The notes under the pieces are model-generated. The model had not been told where the DNA came from, ran no database searches, and saw only the letters and a list, made by a program, of their open reading frames with translations. Of a stretch of 40,138 nt of DNA, positions 8,506-18,000 are shown one piece after another. The translations under genes and the position numbers were made by a program. This DNA comes from Rhodococcus gordoniae (GTDB lineage: Bacteria; Actinomycetota; Actinomycetes; Mycobacteriales; Mycobacteriaceae). The stretch is taken from positions 1-40,138 of the forward strand of contig NZ_LPZN01000056.1 of assembly GCF_001646655.1 (NCBI RefSeq). Direction: 5' to 3'. Positions within the stretch are counted from its first letter, which is position 1; each line of letters starts with the position of its first letter.

Positions 8506-9449
8506 GAGCCCAGTCCTGTCGTGATGACGTCGATGTCGTGTCGGAGCAGATCGAGGTAGGTGGGCACGGGCCCGTCCGGCTCGGACAGCGAGTCGACGTA
8601 GAGGATCCCGCCGAATTCGGTTCCGGTGTCGGCCGCGACCTGCCGTTGCGCCTTGTCCGAGACGGTCGACTCGCAGAACACCGCGGGCACCTCGTTGGTG
8701 CGTACGAAATCGACGGTGCGGGCGATCTGCTGAGGAGTGCCCTGCTGATCGGAGTTCACCGGCCACAGATAGGCCTCCTGCAGGCCGGCGTCGCGGGCGA
8801 GATAGCTGAATGCCCCCTCGCAGGTGACGAGTGCCCGCCGATTCGCGGGAACCTCGTCGAGGGCGCTGACGAGTTCGGCGTGGAGACCGTCGAGTTCGGC
8901 GGTGTACGCCTCGGCGCGGGCCGTGAAGTCGTCCGCGTGCTCGGGCGCGAGATCGGCCAGTGCCGTGGCGATGTTGTCGACGTAGATACGGGCCGCGAGA
9001 GGGGACATCCAGGCGTGGGGGTTGTACGGTCCCGTCGCCGCGCCCTCACCGATGGGCAGCGGATCCACACCTTCGCTCACGACCACGTGCTCGGCGTCGA
9101 CATCGGTGACGAACTGCTCGAACCATCGTTCGAGACCGAGTCCGTTGTCCAGGATCAGGTCGGCGTCGGTCGCGAACCGCAGGTCGCCCGGTGTGGGCTC
9201 GTAGCCGTGGACCTCCGCGCCGGGCTTGGTGATGGACTCCACCCGCACGTGTTCACCGGCGATGTTCCGAGTCATGTCGGCGAGCACCGTGAAGGTGGTG
9301 AGGACCAGGGGGCGGTCGTCGGCGGAACCTGTGGTCGAGCACGCCGCGAGGGCGGCGGCACAGGCGGTGGCCGCGAGAGCGGCGACCACGCGGCCGGCGT
9401 GGGAACGTACGGTGCATGTTCTGCGGGCTGTCGACAAAAAGTTCGGCAC
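8502..9449 (-). CDS. mntA: Manganese-type substrate-binding lipoprotein
   Basis: A 315-residue cluster A-I metal-binding lipoprotein (MntA/PsaA/ZnuA family). A signal peptide ends in the lipobox LAAC with the lipidated Cys at residue 37. Probable metal ligands in order: His in EVHGYEPTPGDL, His in NPHAWMSP, Glu in CEGAFSYLARDAGL, and Asp in YVDSLSEPDG. The Glu in third place matches Mn/Fe proteins such as PsaA rather than the His usual in zinc-binding ZnuA. GTG 9449 was chosen as a leaderless start: a CATAAT -10 box (9456-9461) ends six bases before it. ATG 9464 in the same frame is the alternative, but overlaps that box. Confidence 0.88.
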   Translation of the reverse strand: MPNFLSTARRTCTVRSHAGRVVAALAATACAAALAACSTTGSADDRPLVLTTFTVLADMTRNIAGEHVRVESITKPGAEVHGYEPTPGDLRFATDADLILDNGLGLERWFEQFVTDVDAEHVVVSEGVDPLPIGEGAATGPYNPHAWMSPLAARIYVDNIATALADLAPEHADDFTARAEAYTAELDGLHAELVSALDEVPANRRALVTCEGAFSYLARDAGLQEAYLWPVNSDQQGTPQQIARTVDFVRTNEVPAVFCESTVSDKAQRQVAADTGTEFGGILYVDSLSEPDGPVPTYLDLLRHDIDVITTGLGS

Positions 9450-9455
9450 ACCGAA
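9442..9455. promoter_or_regulatory. Candidate MntR operator at the mntA start
   Basis: TTCGG-CACA-CCGAA, an inverted repeat with perfect 5-bp arms, lies between the -10 box and the predicted start of mntA and covers the predicted transcription start. This is where a repressor would act. Assignment to MntR is inferred from the linked mntR gene; no published site is claimed to match. Confidence 0.5.
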
Positions 9456-9485
9456 ATTATGCATTCGCACGGCCGTCAGCGTCAC
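9456..9485 (-). promoter_or_regulatory. mntABC promoter
   Basis: Minus-strand -10 CATAAT at 9456-9461 and a partial -35 GTGACG at 9480-9485 (TGAC matches TTGACA), with an 18-base spacer. The predicted start of transcription coincides with GTG 9449, giving a leaderless mRNA. Confidence 0.55.
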
Positions 9486-9534
9486 GCGGCCACGCCGTGG
9501 CACAGCCGAACGTGCCCCACCCGCGCACGCGCCG

Positions 9535-9540
9535 TAGGCT
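9535..9540 (+). promoter_or_regulatory. -10 box of leaderless ribF promoter
   Basis: TAGGCT ends six bases before GTG 9547, the ribF start. There is no ribosome binding site between them, supporting a leaderless transcript. No convincing -35 is seen. Confidence 0.5.
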
Positions 9541-9546
9541 GCCGAT

Positions 9547-10512
9547 GTGCAGAGATGGCGAGGTCTGGACGAAATTCCCGCGGACTGGGGTCGGTGTGTA
9601 CTCACGATCGGTGTGTTCGACGGTGTACACCGCGGCCATCAGCAGCTCATAGCGCGTGCCGTGGAAGCGGCCCGCGCGCGCGGTGTGGCCGCCGTGCTCA
9701 TGACCTTCGATCCCCACCCCATGGAAGTGGTCCGCCCGGGTAGCCATCCCGCACAGCTCACCACTCTGGCGCGACGGGCCGAACTCGCCGAGGAACTCGG
9801 CATCGACGTCTTCTGCGTCATGCCCTTCACCCCGGAGTTCATGAAGCTCTCGCCGGAGCGGTATGCCCACGAGATCCTCGTCGAGCGACTGCACGTGGCC
9901 GAGGTCGTCGTGGGGGAGAACTTCACCTTCGGGAAGAAGGCGGCCGGCACCGTCGACATGCTGCGCTCCATCGGCGAGCGTTTCGGGTTCGCGGTGCAGG
10001 GGCTCACACTGGTCGCCGAGCACGCCGTGACGTTCTCGTCGACGTACATCCGTTCGTGCGTCGACGCCGGTGACGTCGCCGCGGCCGCGGACGCGCTCGG
10101 GCGCCCGCATCGGGTCGAGGGCGTCGTCGTACACGGCGACGGTCGCGGACGCGGTCTCGGATTCCCGACCGCCAACGTCGCCCCGCCGATCTACGCGGCG
10201 ATCCCCGCCGACGGCGTCTACGCGGCCTGGTTCACCGTGCTCGACTCCGGTTCGCCCGTCGAGGGGCTGGCCGCCGGTCAGCGCTACCTCGCGGCAGTCT
10301 CGGTGGGCACCAATCCCACCTTCTCCGGACGCAAGCGCACGGTGGAGGCGTTCGTCCTCGACGAGAAGGCCGATCTGTACGGCCAGCACGTGGCGGTCGA
10401 TTTCGTCGAGCGGCTGCGGGGCATGGAGAAGTTCGATTCCGTGGAAGCGTTGATCTCCGCGATGCACCGCGACGCCGAACGCGCACGACAGGTTCTCACG
10501 GACACCGCGTAG
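9547..10512 (+). CDS. ribF: Bifunctional riboflavin kinase / FAD synthetase
   Basis: RibF, 321 residues, phosphorylates riboflavin to FMN and adenylylates FMN to FAD. The N-terminal nucleotidyltransferase domain shows [16 protein letters not shown] (HxGH-like motif) and the [15 protein letters not shown] motif (about 160-174), the family's variant of the ISSTxIR signature. The C-terminal flavokinase domain starts near residue 185 with [20 protein letters not shown], containing the PTAN motif, and ends in the helix with [14 protein letters not shown]. Length is normal. It starts at GTG 9547 and is divergent from mntA, with 97 bases between the two starts. No FMN riboswitch precedes it. Confidence 0.95.
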   Translation: MQRWRGLDEIPADWGRCVLTIGVFDGVHRGHQQLIARAVEAARARGVAAVLMTFDPHPMEVVRPGSHPAQLTTLARRAELAEELGIDVFCVMPFTPEFMKLSPERYAHEILVERLHVAEVVVGENFTFGKKAAGTVDMLRSIGERFGFAVQGLTLVAEHAVTFSSTYIRSCVDAGDVAAAADALGRPHRVEGVVVHGDGRGRGLGFPTANVAPPIYAAIPADGVYAAWFTVLDSGSPVEGLAAGQRYLAAVSVGTNPTFSGRKRTVEAFVLDEKADLYGQHVAVDFVERLRGMEKFDSVEALISAMHRDAERARQVLTDTA

Positions 10513-10578
10513 CGACGTTCGTGTCGTCGGAACGGATGACACTGCACGCAGGCTCGGCGAGGGCCCCACCGTCTCTGA

Positions 10579-10584
10579 TAGGCT
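10579..10584 (+). promoter_or_regulatory. -10 box of rpsO promoter
   Basis: TAGGCT at 10579-10584 lies about 96 bases before the rpsO start; transcription would begin near 10591 and give a leader of about 90 nt. The -35 region is not recognisable. Confidence 0.4.
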
Positions 10585-10626
10585 GGACAGTCGGTGCGTG
10601 CTGCGGTTCGCGGCGGCCGTACCGGG

Positions 10627-10639
10627 CGGACTTCGTCCG
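10627..10639 (+). promoter_or_regulatory. Hairpin in the rpsO leader, possible S15 autoregulatory element
   Basis: CGGAC (10627-10631) pairs with GTCCG (10635-10639) around a TTC loop, 41 bases before the rpsO start. S15 is known to repress its own mRNA through leader structures in several bacteria; whether this stem belongs to such an element is inference. Confidence 0.3.
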
Positions 10640-10679
10640 TCTTCCGTCACGCGGACGTCAGTTGTACAGGAGTGACCCA

Positions 10680-10949
10680 GTGGCTCTGACCACCGACCAG
10701 AAGAAGCAGATCCTCGGCGAGTACGGCCTCCACGAGACCGACACCGGTTCCCCCGAGGCGCAGGTGGCGCTGCTCACCAAGCGCATCGTGGACCTCACCG
10801 AGCACCTCAAGCAGCACAAGCACGACCACCACTCCCGCCGCGGCCTGCTGCTGCTGGTCGGTCGTCGTCGCCGCCTGCTGAAGTACGTCGAGAAGGTCGA
10901 CGTCGAGCGTTACCGCTCGCTCATCCAGCGTCTGGGTCTGCGTCGCTGA
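10680..10949 (+). CDS. rpsO: 30S ribosomal protein S15
   Basis: S15, 89 residues, the universal length, a primary 16S rRNA-binding protein that organises the central domain of the 30S subunit. The sequence shows the conserved [19 protein letters not shown] (about residues 17-35), [16 protein letters not shown], and the C-terminal [12 protein letters not shown]. The GTG at 10680 has AGGAG at 10668-10672, seven bases upstream. It is flanked by a structured leader and, downstream at 10991-11038, a long hairpin, the same rpsO-pnp order found in many bacteria including E. coli. Confidence 0.97.
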   Translation: MALTTDQKKQILGEYGLHETDTGSPEAQVALLTKRIVDLTEHLKQHKHDHHSRRGLLLLVGRRRRLLKYVEKVDVERYRSLIQRLGLRR

Positions 10950-10990
10950 CGCGGACACGACACGACCTGATCTGCATTCGCTGATCTTTT

Positions 10991-11038
10991 CCGGCAGCCG
11001 ACGGGGGACCCATTACACTGGGCCTCGTTGGCTGCCGG
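10991..11038 (+). terminator. Long rpsO-pnp intergenic hairpin
   Basis: The arms CCGGCAGCC (10991-10999) and GGCTGCCGG (11030-11038) pair perfectly, continue inward for about seven more pairs including wobbles, then after a two-base bulge CCCA pairs with TGGG around a TTACAC loop. TGTTTGTG follows at 11039. It fits a partial terminator for rpsO, and also the position of the double-stranded processing stem that controls pnp in E. coli. The loop contains TACACT, which resembles a -10 box; promoter function is less likely. Confidence 0.65.
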
Positions 11039-11273
11039 TGTTTGTGCCGGTTCGGCCGGCGACTTCCATCGCCTCCAGAGGCGATGATCCGTATGCACCG
11101 ACGGTGTCGGTCCTCGGTAGTGACCTTCCGGTCCCGTCGGGTGTCGTATCCCGAATCCGCCGGAGGGTTTCGATCGACGACCGCCTCCGTGAGTCGGTGC
11201 GCAGCCGTGGCCACGGGGGTCGCGGCGCCCGCGTGGGTACGGCGAAGACGAAGAGGGAAGAGAAGACATACAG
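11039..11273 (+). other. Structured leader of pnp (10950-11273 has no assigned gene)
   Basis: The 324-base gap between rpsO and pnp holds, after the long hairpin, further stems: CATCGCCTC/GAGGCGATG (11067-11075 with 11078-11086, perfect 9 bp), CGGAGG/CCTCCG (11161-11166 with 11184-11189), and the palindrome CCGTGGCCACGG (11205-11216). An open frame from GTG 11038 to 11277 (79 codons) ends in an ATGA overlap with the pnp start; it has no recognised homology and may be chance. The pnp ribosome binding site is probably GAGGGAAG near 11253-11260. Confidence 0.5.
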
Positions 11274-13559
11274 ATGACAAGCACTACCGCAGTCGAGATC
11301 GACGAAGGGGTCTACGAGACCACCGCGACGCTCGACAACGGTGCCTTCGGCACCCGCACCATCCGTTTCGAGACCGGCCGCCTCGCTCGCCAGGCCGCCG
11401 GTTCGGTCGTCGCCTATCTCGACGACGAGACCATGCTGCTCTCCGCCACCAGTGCGTCGAAGCAGCCCAAAGAGCATTTCGATTTCTTTCCGCTGACGGT
11501 CGACGTCGAAGAGCGCATGTACGCCGCGGGTCGCATCCCCGGCTCGTTCTTCCGTCGTGAGGGACGCCCCTCCACCGACGCGATCCTCACCTGCCGTCTG
11601 ATCGACCGGCCGCTGCGCCCGTCCTTCGTCGACGGACTGCGCAACGAGATCCAGGTCGTCGTCACGGTTCTGAGCCTGAACCCGAACGACCTCTACGACG
11701 TCGTCGCCATCAACGCCGCATCCGCGTCCACCCAGCTCGCGGGCCTGCCGTTCTCCGGCCCCGTCGGCGGTGTGCGTGTCGCGCTGATCACCTCCGACGA
11801 CAACAAGTCGGGCCAGTGGGTCGCGTTCCCGACCGTCGAGCAGCTCGAGAACGCCGTCTTCGACATGGTCGTCGCCGGCCGGATCGTCGGCGGAGCCGAC
11901 GACCCGGACACCGCCGACGTCGCGATCATGATGGTCGAGGCCGAGGCGACCGAGAACGTCATCGCGCTCGTCGACGGTGGTGCGCAGGCGCCGACCGAGA
12001 CGATCGTCGCCGAGGGCCTCGAGGCCGCCAAGCCCTTCATCGCCCGCCTGTGCATCGCGCAGCAGCAGCTCGCCGCCGCCTCCGCGAAGCCGACCGGCGA
12101 TTTCCCGCTGTTCCCGGCCTACCAGGACGACGTGTACGCCGCGGTCGAGGCCGCAGCGTCGGAGAAGCTCGCCGAGGCGCTCACCATCGCCGGCAAGCAG
12201 GACCGCGACGACCGCACCGACGAGATCAAGGTCGAGGTGCTCGAGCAGGTCGCCCCGAACTTCGAGGGTCGCGAGAAGGAGATCGGCGCGGCCTTCCGCT
12301 CGCTCACCAAGAAGCTCGTGCGTCAGCGCATCCTGCGCGACCAGTTCCGCATCGACGGCCGCGGTGTCACCGACATCCGCGCGCTCTCGGCGGAGGTCGC
12401 CGTGGTGCCGCGTGCTCACGGTTCGGCGCTGTTCGAGCGTGGCGAGACCCAGATCATGGGTGTGACCACTCTCGACATGGTGAAGATGGCGCAGCAGGTC
12501 GACTCGCTCGGCCCCGAGACCAGCAAGCGCTACATGCACCACTACAACTTCCCGCCGTACTCCACCGGTGAGACCGGTCGTGTGGGCTCCCCGAAGCGTC
12601 GTGAGATCGGCCACGGCGCGCTCGCCGAGCGCGCCCTGATGCCGGTGCTCCCGAGCCAGGAGGAGTTCCCCTACGCGATCCGTCAGGTGTCCGAGGCCCT
12701 GAGCTCCAACGGCTCGACCTCCATGGGTTCGGTGTGTGCCTCGACCCTGTCGATGCTCAACGCCGGTGTGCCGCTCAAGGCTCCCGTCGCAGGTATCGCG
12801 ATGGGCCTGGTCTCCGACGAGATCGAGCTCGAGGACGGTTCCCGCGAGACCCGGTACGTCGCCCTCACCGACATCCTCGGTGCGGAGGACGCCTTCGGCG
12901 ACATGGACTTCAAGGTCGCCGGTACCAAGGACTTCGTCACGGCCCTGCAGCTCGACACCAAGCTCGACGGCATTCCCTCGCAGGTGCTCGCCGGTGCGCT
13001 CTCGCAGGCCCACGACGCCCGCGCCACGATCCTCGAGGTCATGGCCGAGGCCATCGACGCCCCGGACGAGATGAGCGAGTTCGCTCCGCGCATCACCACC
13101 ATCAAGGTCCCGGTGGACAAGATCGGTGAGGTCATCGGCCCCAAGGGCAAGATGATCAACTCGATCACCGAGGAGACCGGCGCCAACATCTCCATCGAAG
13201 ATGACGGCACCGTTTACGTCGGTGCGGCGGACGGCCCGTCCGCGCAGGCCGCGATCGACAAGATCAACGCCATCGCCAACCCGCAGCTGCCGAAGGTCGG
13301 CGAGCGCTTCCTCGGCACCGTGGTCAAGACCACGGCGTTCGGCGCGTTCGTGTCCCTGCTCCCCGGCCGCGACGGACTGGTGCACATCAGCAAGCTGGGC
13401 AACGGCAAGCGCATCGCCAAGGTCGAGGATGTCGTGAACGTCGGATCGAAGATCCGTGTCGAGATCGCCGACATCGACAACCGCGGCAAGATCAGCCTCG
13501 TTCCCGTCGAGGACGAATCGGCCGAGGCCACTGCGACCGGCGAGGGCGCCGAGTCCTGA
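11274..13559 (+). CDS. pnp: Polynucleotide phosphorylase (PNPase / GpsI)
   Basis: PNPase, 761 residues, degrades RNA 3' to 5' by phosphorolysis and can add 3' tails; the actinobacterial enzyme is also called GpsI (guanosine pentaphosphate synthetase). Domain order: first RNase PH domain (about 35-260), all-helical linker, second RNase PH domain (about 365-590) containing [13 protein letters not shown] [15 protein letters not shown] and [18 protein letters not shown] domain with [16 protein letters not shown] (about 622-637), and S1 domain with [20 protein letters not shown] (about 681-700). It begins at ATG 11274 after a long structured leader and is followed by tandem hairpins. In M. tuberculosis pepR follows directly; here a nitrate reductase operon intervenes. 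Confidence 0.98.
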   Translation: MTSTTAVEIDEGVYETTATLDNGAFGTRTIRFETGRLARQAAGSVVAYLDDETMLLSATSASKQPKEHFDFFPLTVDVEERMYAAGRIPGSFFRREGRPSTDAILTCRLIDRPLRPSFVDGLRNEIQVVVTVLSLNPNDLYDVVAINAASASTQLAGLPFSGPVGGVRVALITSDDNKSGQWVAFPTVEQLENAVFDMVVAGRIVGGADDPDTADVAIMMVEAEATENVIALVDGGAQAPTETIVAEGLEAAKPFIARLCIAQQQLAAASAKPTGDFPLFPAYQDDVYAAVEAAASEKLAEALTIAGKQDRDDRTDEIKVEVLEQVAPNFEGREKEIGAAFRSLTKKLVRQRILRDQFRIDGRGVTDIRALSAEVAVVPRAHGSALFERGETQIMGVTTLDMVKMAQQVDSLGPETSKRYMHHYNFPPYSTGETGRVGSPKRREIGHGALAERALMPVLPSQEEFPYAIRQVSEALSSNGSTSMGSVCASTLSMLNAGVPLKAPVAGIAMGLVSDEIELEDGSRETRYVALTDILGAEDAFGDMDFKVAGTKDFVTALQLDTKLDGIPSQVLAGALSQAHDARATILEVMAEAIDAPDEMSEFAPRITTIKVPVDKIGEVIGPKGKMINSITEETGANISIEDDGTVYVGAADGPSAQAAIDKINAIANPQLPKVGERFLGTVVKTTAFGAFVSLLPGRDGLVHISKLGNGKRIAKVEDVVNVGSKIRVEIADIDNRGKISLVPVEDESAEATATGEGAES

Positions 13560-13571
13560 TTCTCACCCGGC

Positions 13572-13644
13572 CGCCTGCCGGTTTCCGGTAGGCGCCTGAA
13601 CTCGCACCCGTGGTGCCCGACATTCGTTCGGGCACCACGGGTGC
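13572..13644 (+). terminator. Tandem terminator hairpins after pnp
   Basis: The first stem, 13572-13581 with 13585-13594, has ten pairs including one wobble around a TTT loop. The second, 13604-13620 with 13628-13644, is a perfect 17-bp stem with a 7-nt loop, followed by GTCGTTT. Together they separate pnp from narK. Confidence 0.8.
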
Positions 13645-13729
13645 GTCGTTTCCGGCCCGGCGACCACCGGGTGTCACGGCCGGACGTCGCGAAGGCGAGG
13701 ATCTTCCGAAGTGCGTCCCGGGCACCGGC

Positions 13730-13743
13730 AGGAATGGTTTCCT
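13730..13743. promoter_or_regulatory. Inverted repeat just upstream of narK
   Basis: AGGAA-TGGT-TTCCT, perfect 5-bp arms, ends six bases before the chosen narK start. It could be an operator for the nar operon or chance; no regulator is encoded nearby and no promoter hexamers are convincing in 13645-13729. Confidence 0.3.
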
Positions 13744-13749
13744 GAAGGT

Positions 13750-15009
13750 GTGAGCACCGCCACTCCCGAAGGTCTCGGACGAGCGCAGGGCGCGAATCTG
13801 GCGTTGGCGACCTGGGTGTCCGCAATCAACTTCTGGGCCTGGAACATGATCGGGCCGTTGTCGACGACCTACGCCACCGACATGTCGCTCAGCAGCACGG
13901 AAGCGTCGATGCTGGTGGCTACGCCGATCCTCGTCGGCTCCCTCGGCCGCATCGCGGTGGGAGCGATGACGGACCGGTACGGCGGGCGGGCGATGTTCAT
14001 CGCCATCTCCCTGCTGTCGATCGTGCCCGTCGTCGCGGTCGGGTTCGTCGCTGAAGCGGGATCGTTTCCGCTCCTGCTCGTCTGCGGGTTCTTCCTCGGC
14101 ATCGCGGGCACCATCTTCGCCGTCGGTATCCCGTTCGCCAACAACTGGTACGAACCCGCCCGCCGGGGCTTCGCGACCGGCGTGTTCGGCGCCGGCATGG
14201 TCGGCACCGCCCTGTCCGCCTTCTTCACCCCTCGCTTCGTGAACTGGTTCGGGCTGGTGCCCACGCATCTGATCGTCGCGGGGGCCCTCGCGGTGACGGC
14301 GGTGGTGTGCATCCTCGTGATGCGCAACGCACCCTGTTTCACCCCCACCACCGATCCGGTCCTGCCGAAATTGGCCGTCGCGGCGAAACTCCCTGTCACC
14401 TGGGAGATGTCGTTCCTCTACGCCGTCGTATTCGGCGGGTTCGTGGCGTTCGGCACCTACCTGCCCACCTACATCAAGACGATCTACGACTTCTCCACCG
14501 TCGACGCCGGAACACGCACCGCCGGTTTCGCGGTCGCCGCGGTCCTCGCACGGCCCGTAGGTGGAGCACTGTCGGATCGGGTGCCCCCGAAATACGTCGT
14601 GCTCACCTCGTTCGCCGGCACCGCGGTGATGGCCGTGATCGCGACCTTCAAGCCCCCGGCGGATCTGTGGTCGGCCGCCACCTTCATCACGCTGGCGATC
14701 TTCCTCGGCATCGGAACCGGCGGCGTCTTCGCCTGGGTGGCCCGGCGGGCACCCGCACATGCGGTGGGGAGCGTCACCGGCATCGTGGCCGCGGCGGGAG
14801 GACTGGGCGGCTACTTCCCGCCTCTGGTGATGGGCGCCACCTACAACGCCGAGGACAACAACTACACGGTCGGTCTGCTCCTGCTCGCCGCGACCGCACT
14901 GGTGTGCCTGCTCTACACCGCGTTCCGCCTGCATGCCCACGAACCACCCCCGCGGGCCGCAGGCTCCGTGATCCGCGACGACCGTGAGGTACGTGAGGAG
15001 AAGCCGTGA
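13750..15009 (+). CDS. narK: Nitrate/nitrite transporter NarK
   Basis: A 419-residue major facilitator superfamily protein of the nitrate/nitrite porter family with about twelve transmembrane helices. The nitrate signature regions are visible: GTIFAVGIPFANNWYEPARR with GFATGVFGAGMVG in the first half and FLGIGTGGVFAWVARRAP with GSVTGIVAAAGGLGGYFPP in the second. It supplies nitrate to, or exports nitrite from, the NarGHI complex encoded downstream. GTG 13750 is chosen because the protein then begins just before the first helix; an in-frame ATG-less extension to 13711 lacks support. Its stop overlaps the narG start (GTGA, 15006-15009). Confidence 0.9.
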   Translation: MSTATPEGLGRAQGANLALATWVSAINFWAWNMIGPLSTTYATDMSLSSTEASMLVATPILVGSLGRIAVGAMTDRYGGRAMFIAISLLSIVPVVAVGFVAEAGSFPLLLVCGFFLGIAGTIFAVGIPFANNWYEPARRGFATGVFGAGMVGTALSAFFTPRFVNWFGLVPTHLIVAGALAVTAVVCILVMRNAPCFTPTTDPVLPKLAVAAKLPVTWEMSFLYAVVFGGFVAFGTYLPTYIKTIYDFSTVDAGTRTAGFAVAAVLARPVGGALSDRVPPKYVVLTSFAGTAVMAVIATFKPPADLWSAATFITLAIFLGIGTGGVFAWVARRAPAHAVGSVTGIVAAAGGLGGYFPPLVMGATYNAEDNNYTVGLLLLAATALVCLLYTAFRLHAHEPPPRAAGSVIRDDREVREEKP

Positions 15010-18000
15010 CGGACACCGCCGGAGTCGGGAACCGGATCGAGGAACTGCTCGTGCGCAGCGGACGGTTCTTCACGTCCGGCGAGCAGTCCGCCGATACACG
15101 CACCGTCACCCGGCGGGGTGGTCGCGAAGGCGACATCTTCTACCGGGACCGCTGGAGTCACGACAAGGTCGTCCGGTCCACCCACGGGGTGAACTGCACC
15201 GGCTCGTGCTCGTGGAAGATCTACGTCAAGGACGGCATCATCACCTGGGAGACCCAGGAAACCGATTATCCCACAGTGGGTCCCGACCGGCCGGAGTACG
15301 AACCGCGGGGATGCCCGCGCGGCGCGGCATTCTCCTGGTACACCTACTCGCCGACGCGTGTGCGGTATCCGTACGCGCGGGGCCTGCTCGTCGAGATGTA
15401 CCGGGAGGCCAGACAGCGGCTCGGCGATCCGGTTCTCGCGTGGGCCGACATCCAGAGCGATCCCGAGCGCCGCCGGCGCTATCAGCGTGCCCGCGGTAAG
15501 GGTGGGCTGGTGAGGATCACGTGGGCCGAGGCCACCGAGATGATCGCCGCGGCCCACGTCCACACCATCGAGGAGTACGGTCCCGACCGGGTGGCCGGCT
15601 TCTCTCCGATCCCCGCCATGTCGATGGTCTCGTTCGCTGCCGGTTCGCGGTTCATCGAACTGCTCGGCGGCGTGATGACCTCGTTCTACGACTGGTACGC
15701 AGACCTGCCGGTGGCGTCGCCGCAGGTCTTCGGCGACCAGACCGACGTGCCGGAATCGGGGGACTGGTGGGATGCCTCCTACCTGATGATGTGGGGCTCG
15801 AACGTGCCGGTCACCCGCACGCCGGACGCGCACTGGATGACGGAGGTCCGCTACCGGGGTACCAAGGTCGTCTCGGTGAGCCCCGATTACGCCGACAACA
15901 CCAAGTTCGCCGACGAGTGGATGCCGTGCGCGGCAGGTACCGATGGGGCCCTGGCGATGGCGATGGGACATGTGCTGCTGAACGAATTCTATGTGCAGCA
16001 GCGGGTTCCGTTCTTCGTCGACTACGTCCGCCGGTACACCGACCTGCCGTTCCTCGTGCGGCTCGAGGAACGCGACGGGAAGCTCGTGCCGGGCAAGAAC
16101 CTCACCGCTGCCGACCTGGGGCACAGCGTCGAGAACGCGGCCTTCAAACCGGTCCTCCTCGATGGGGCGACCGACACGGTCGTCGTGCCACCGGGCTCGC
16201 TCGGCTTCCGCTACGGCGACGACGGTGTCGGCAAGTGGAATCTCGAACTCGGCGACCTCGTCCCGACACTGACGGTCGCGCCCGCCGGTGGGGGAGCGGG
16301 GGAGACCGCCACGGTGTACCTGCCGAGTTTCGACACCGTCGACGGCCACGGTGAGAGCATCGAACGGGGCGTACCGGTCCGTCGGGTCGGGGACCATCTC
16401 GTCTGCACCGTCTTCGATCTGATGCTCGCGCAGTACGGAGTGACCCGTCCGGGACTCGCTCTACCCGGGCAGTGGCCGAGCGGGTACGACGACGCGACCT
16501 CCCCGTACACCCCGGCATGGCAGGAAGCGATCACCGGAGTCTCTGCGGCCCAAGCGATCCGAATCGCGAAGGAGTTCGCACGCAACGCCGAGGAATCGGG
16601 CGGGCGTTCGATGATCATCATGGGCGCGGGCATCTGCCAGTGGTTCCACGGTGACGCGACCTATCGCGCAGTGCTCGCGCTGCTCATGCTCACCGGCTGC
16701 ATGGGCCGCAACGGAGGAGGGTGGGCGCACTACGTCGGCCAGGAGAAATGCCGTCCGGTCACGGGATGGGCCGCGATGGCGATGGGGACCGACTGGAGCC
16801 GGCCGCCCCGGCAGATGGCCGGCACCTCCTACTGGTACGTGCACACCGATCAATGGCGCTACGACGGATATCGCGCCGACGCGCTGTCGAGCCCGCTGGG
16901 ACGCGGGCGTTTTCGCGACAAGCACACGATGGATGTCATGGCGTCCGCGGTGGCGATGGGCTGGTCGCCCTTCTATCCCCAGTTCGACCGCAATACCCAC
17001 GACGTCGTCGATGACGCGCGCGCGGCGGGCCGGGACATCCCGGAATACGTCGCGCAGCAACTCGCGGAAGGGAACCTGAAACTCGCGGTGACCGACCCGG
17101 ACGACCCGCGCAACTGGCCCCGGGTGCTCAGCGTGTGGCGGTCGAATCTGCTCGGCTCGTCCAGCAAGGGCAACGAGTACTTCCTGCGGCATCTGCTCGG
17201 TACCGATTCGAACGTGCAGGCCGATCCCACGGCACCGGATCTGCGTCCGGGCGAGGTGGTCCGGCCGGAGGACCTGCCCGAAGGAAAACTCGACCTGCTC
17301 ATGTCGATCGACTTCCGGATGACGTCGACGACGTTGTTCTCCGACGTCGTCCTGCCCGCTGCCACGTGGTACGAGAAGGGTGATCTGTCGAGCACCGACA
17401 TGCACCCCTACATCCACGCCTTCACCGCGGCGGTCGACCCGCCCTGGGAGACCCGTTCGGACTACGACGCCTTCGGCGCCATCGCGAAGGTGTTCAGCAG
17501 TCTGGCGCGCACGCACCTCGGAACCCGCACCGACATCGTGATGGGAACCCTGCAGCACGACACCCCGGGAGCGATGGCGTATCCCTCCGGCGCGGAGCGG
17601 GACTGGCGGTCGACGGGCGAGGTGCCGGTTCCGGGGAGGACGATGGGGCCGCTGACGGTCGTCGAACGCGACTACGGCGCGATCGCGGAGAAGTGGGCCA
17701 CCCTCGGGCCGCTCGTCGAGACGCTCGGGCTCAACACCAAGGGCGTGACCACCCGGCCGGATCGGGAGGTCGCCGAACTTGCGAAGAGGTTCGGTGTCAT
17801 GAATTCCGGTGCCGGACAGGGACGTCCGGCGATCGATACCGCCGAGCGTATGGCCGACACCATTCTCGCTCTGTCCGGCACCTCCAACGGGAGATTGGCG
17901 GTCCAGGGGTTCCGCGAATTGGAGAAACGTACCGGGCGAAGGCTCGTGCACCTGGCGGAGGGAAGCGAGGAAAGGCGAATCACCTATGCCGACACCCAGG

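Noticed and set aside
9450-9546. FMN riboswitch upstream of ribF
   Set aside because: The gap is only 97 bases, lacks RFN conserved elements, and ribF appears leaderless.
11014-11019. TACACT as a promoter -10 for pnp
   Set aside because: It lies in the loop region of the rpsO-pnp hairpin and has no -35 at a usual distance; kept only as a minor possibility.
11013-13385. A 790-codon open frame on the minus strand opposite pnp
   Set aside because: It mirrors the codon positions of pnp in GC-rich DNA, is full of Arg, Asp, Gly and His, and has no domain. pnp is certain on the plus strand.
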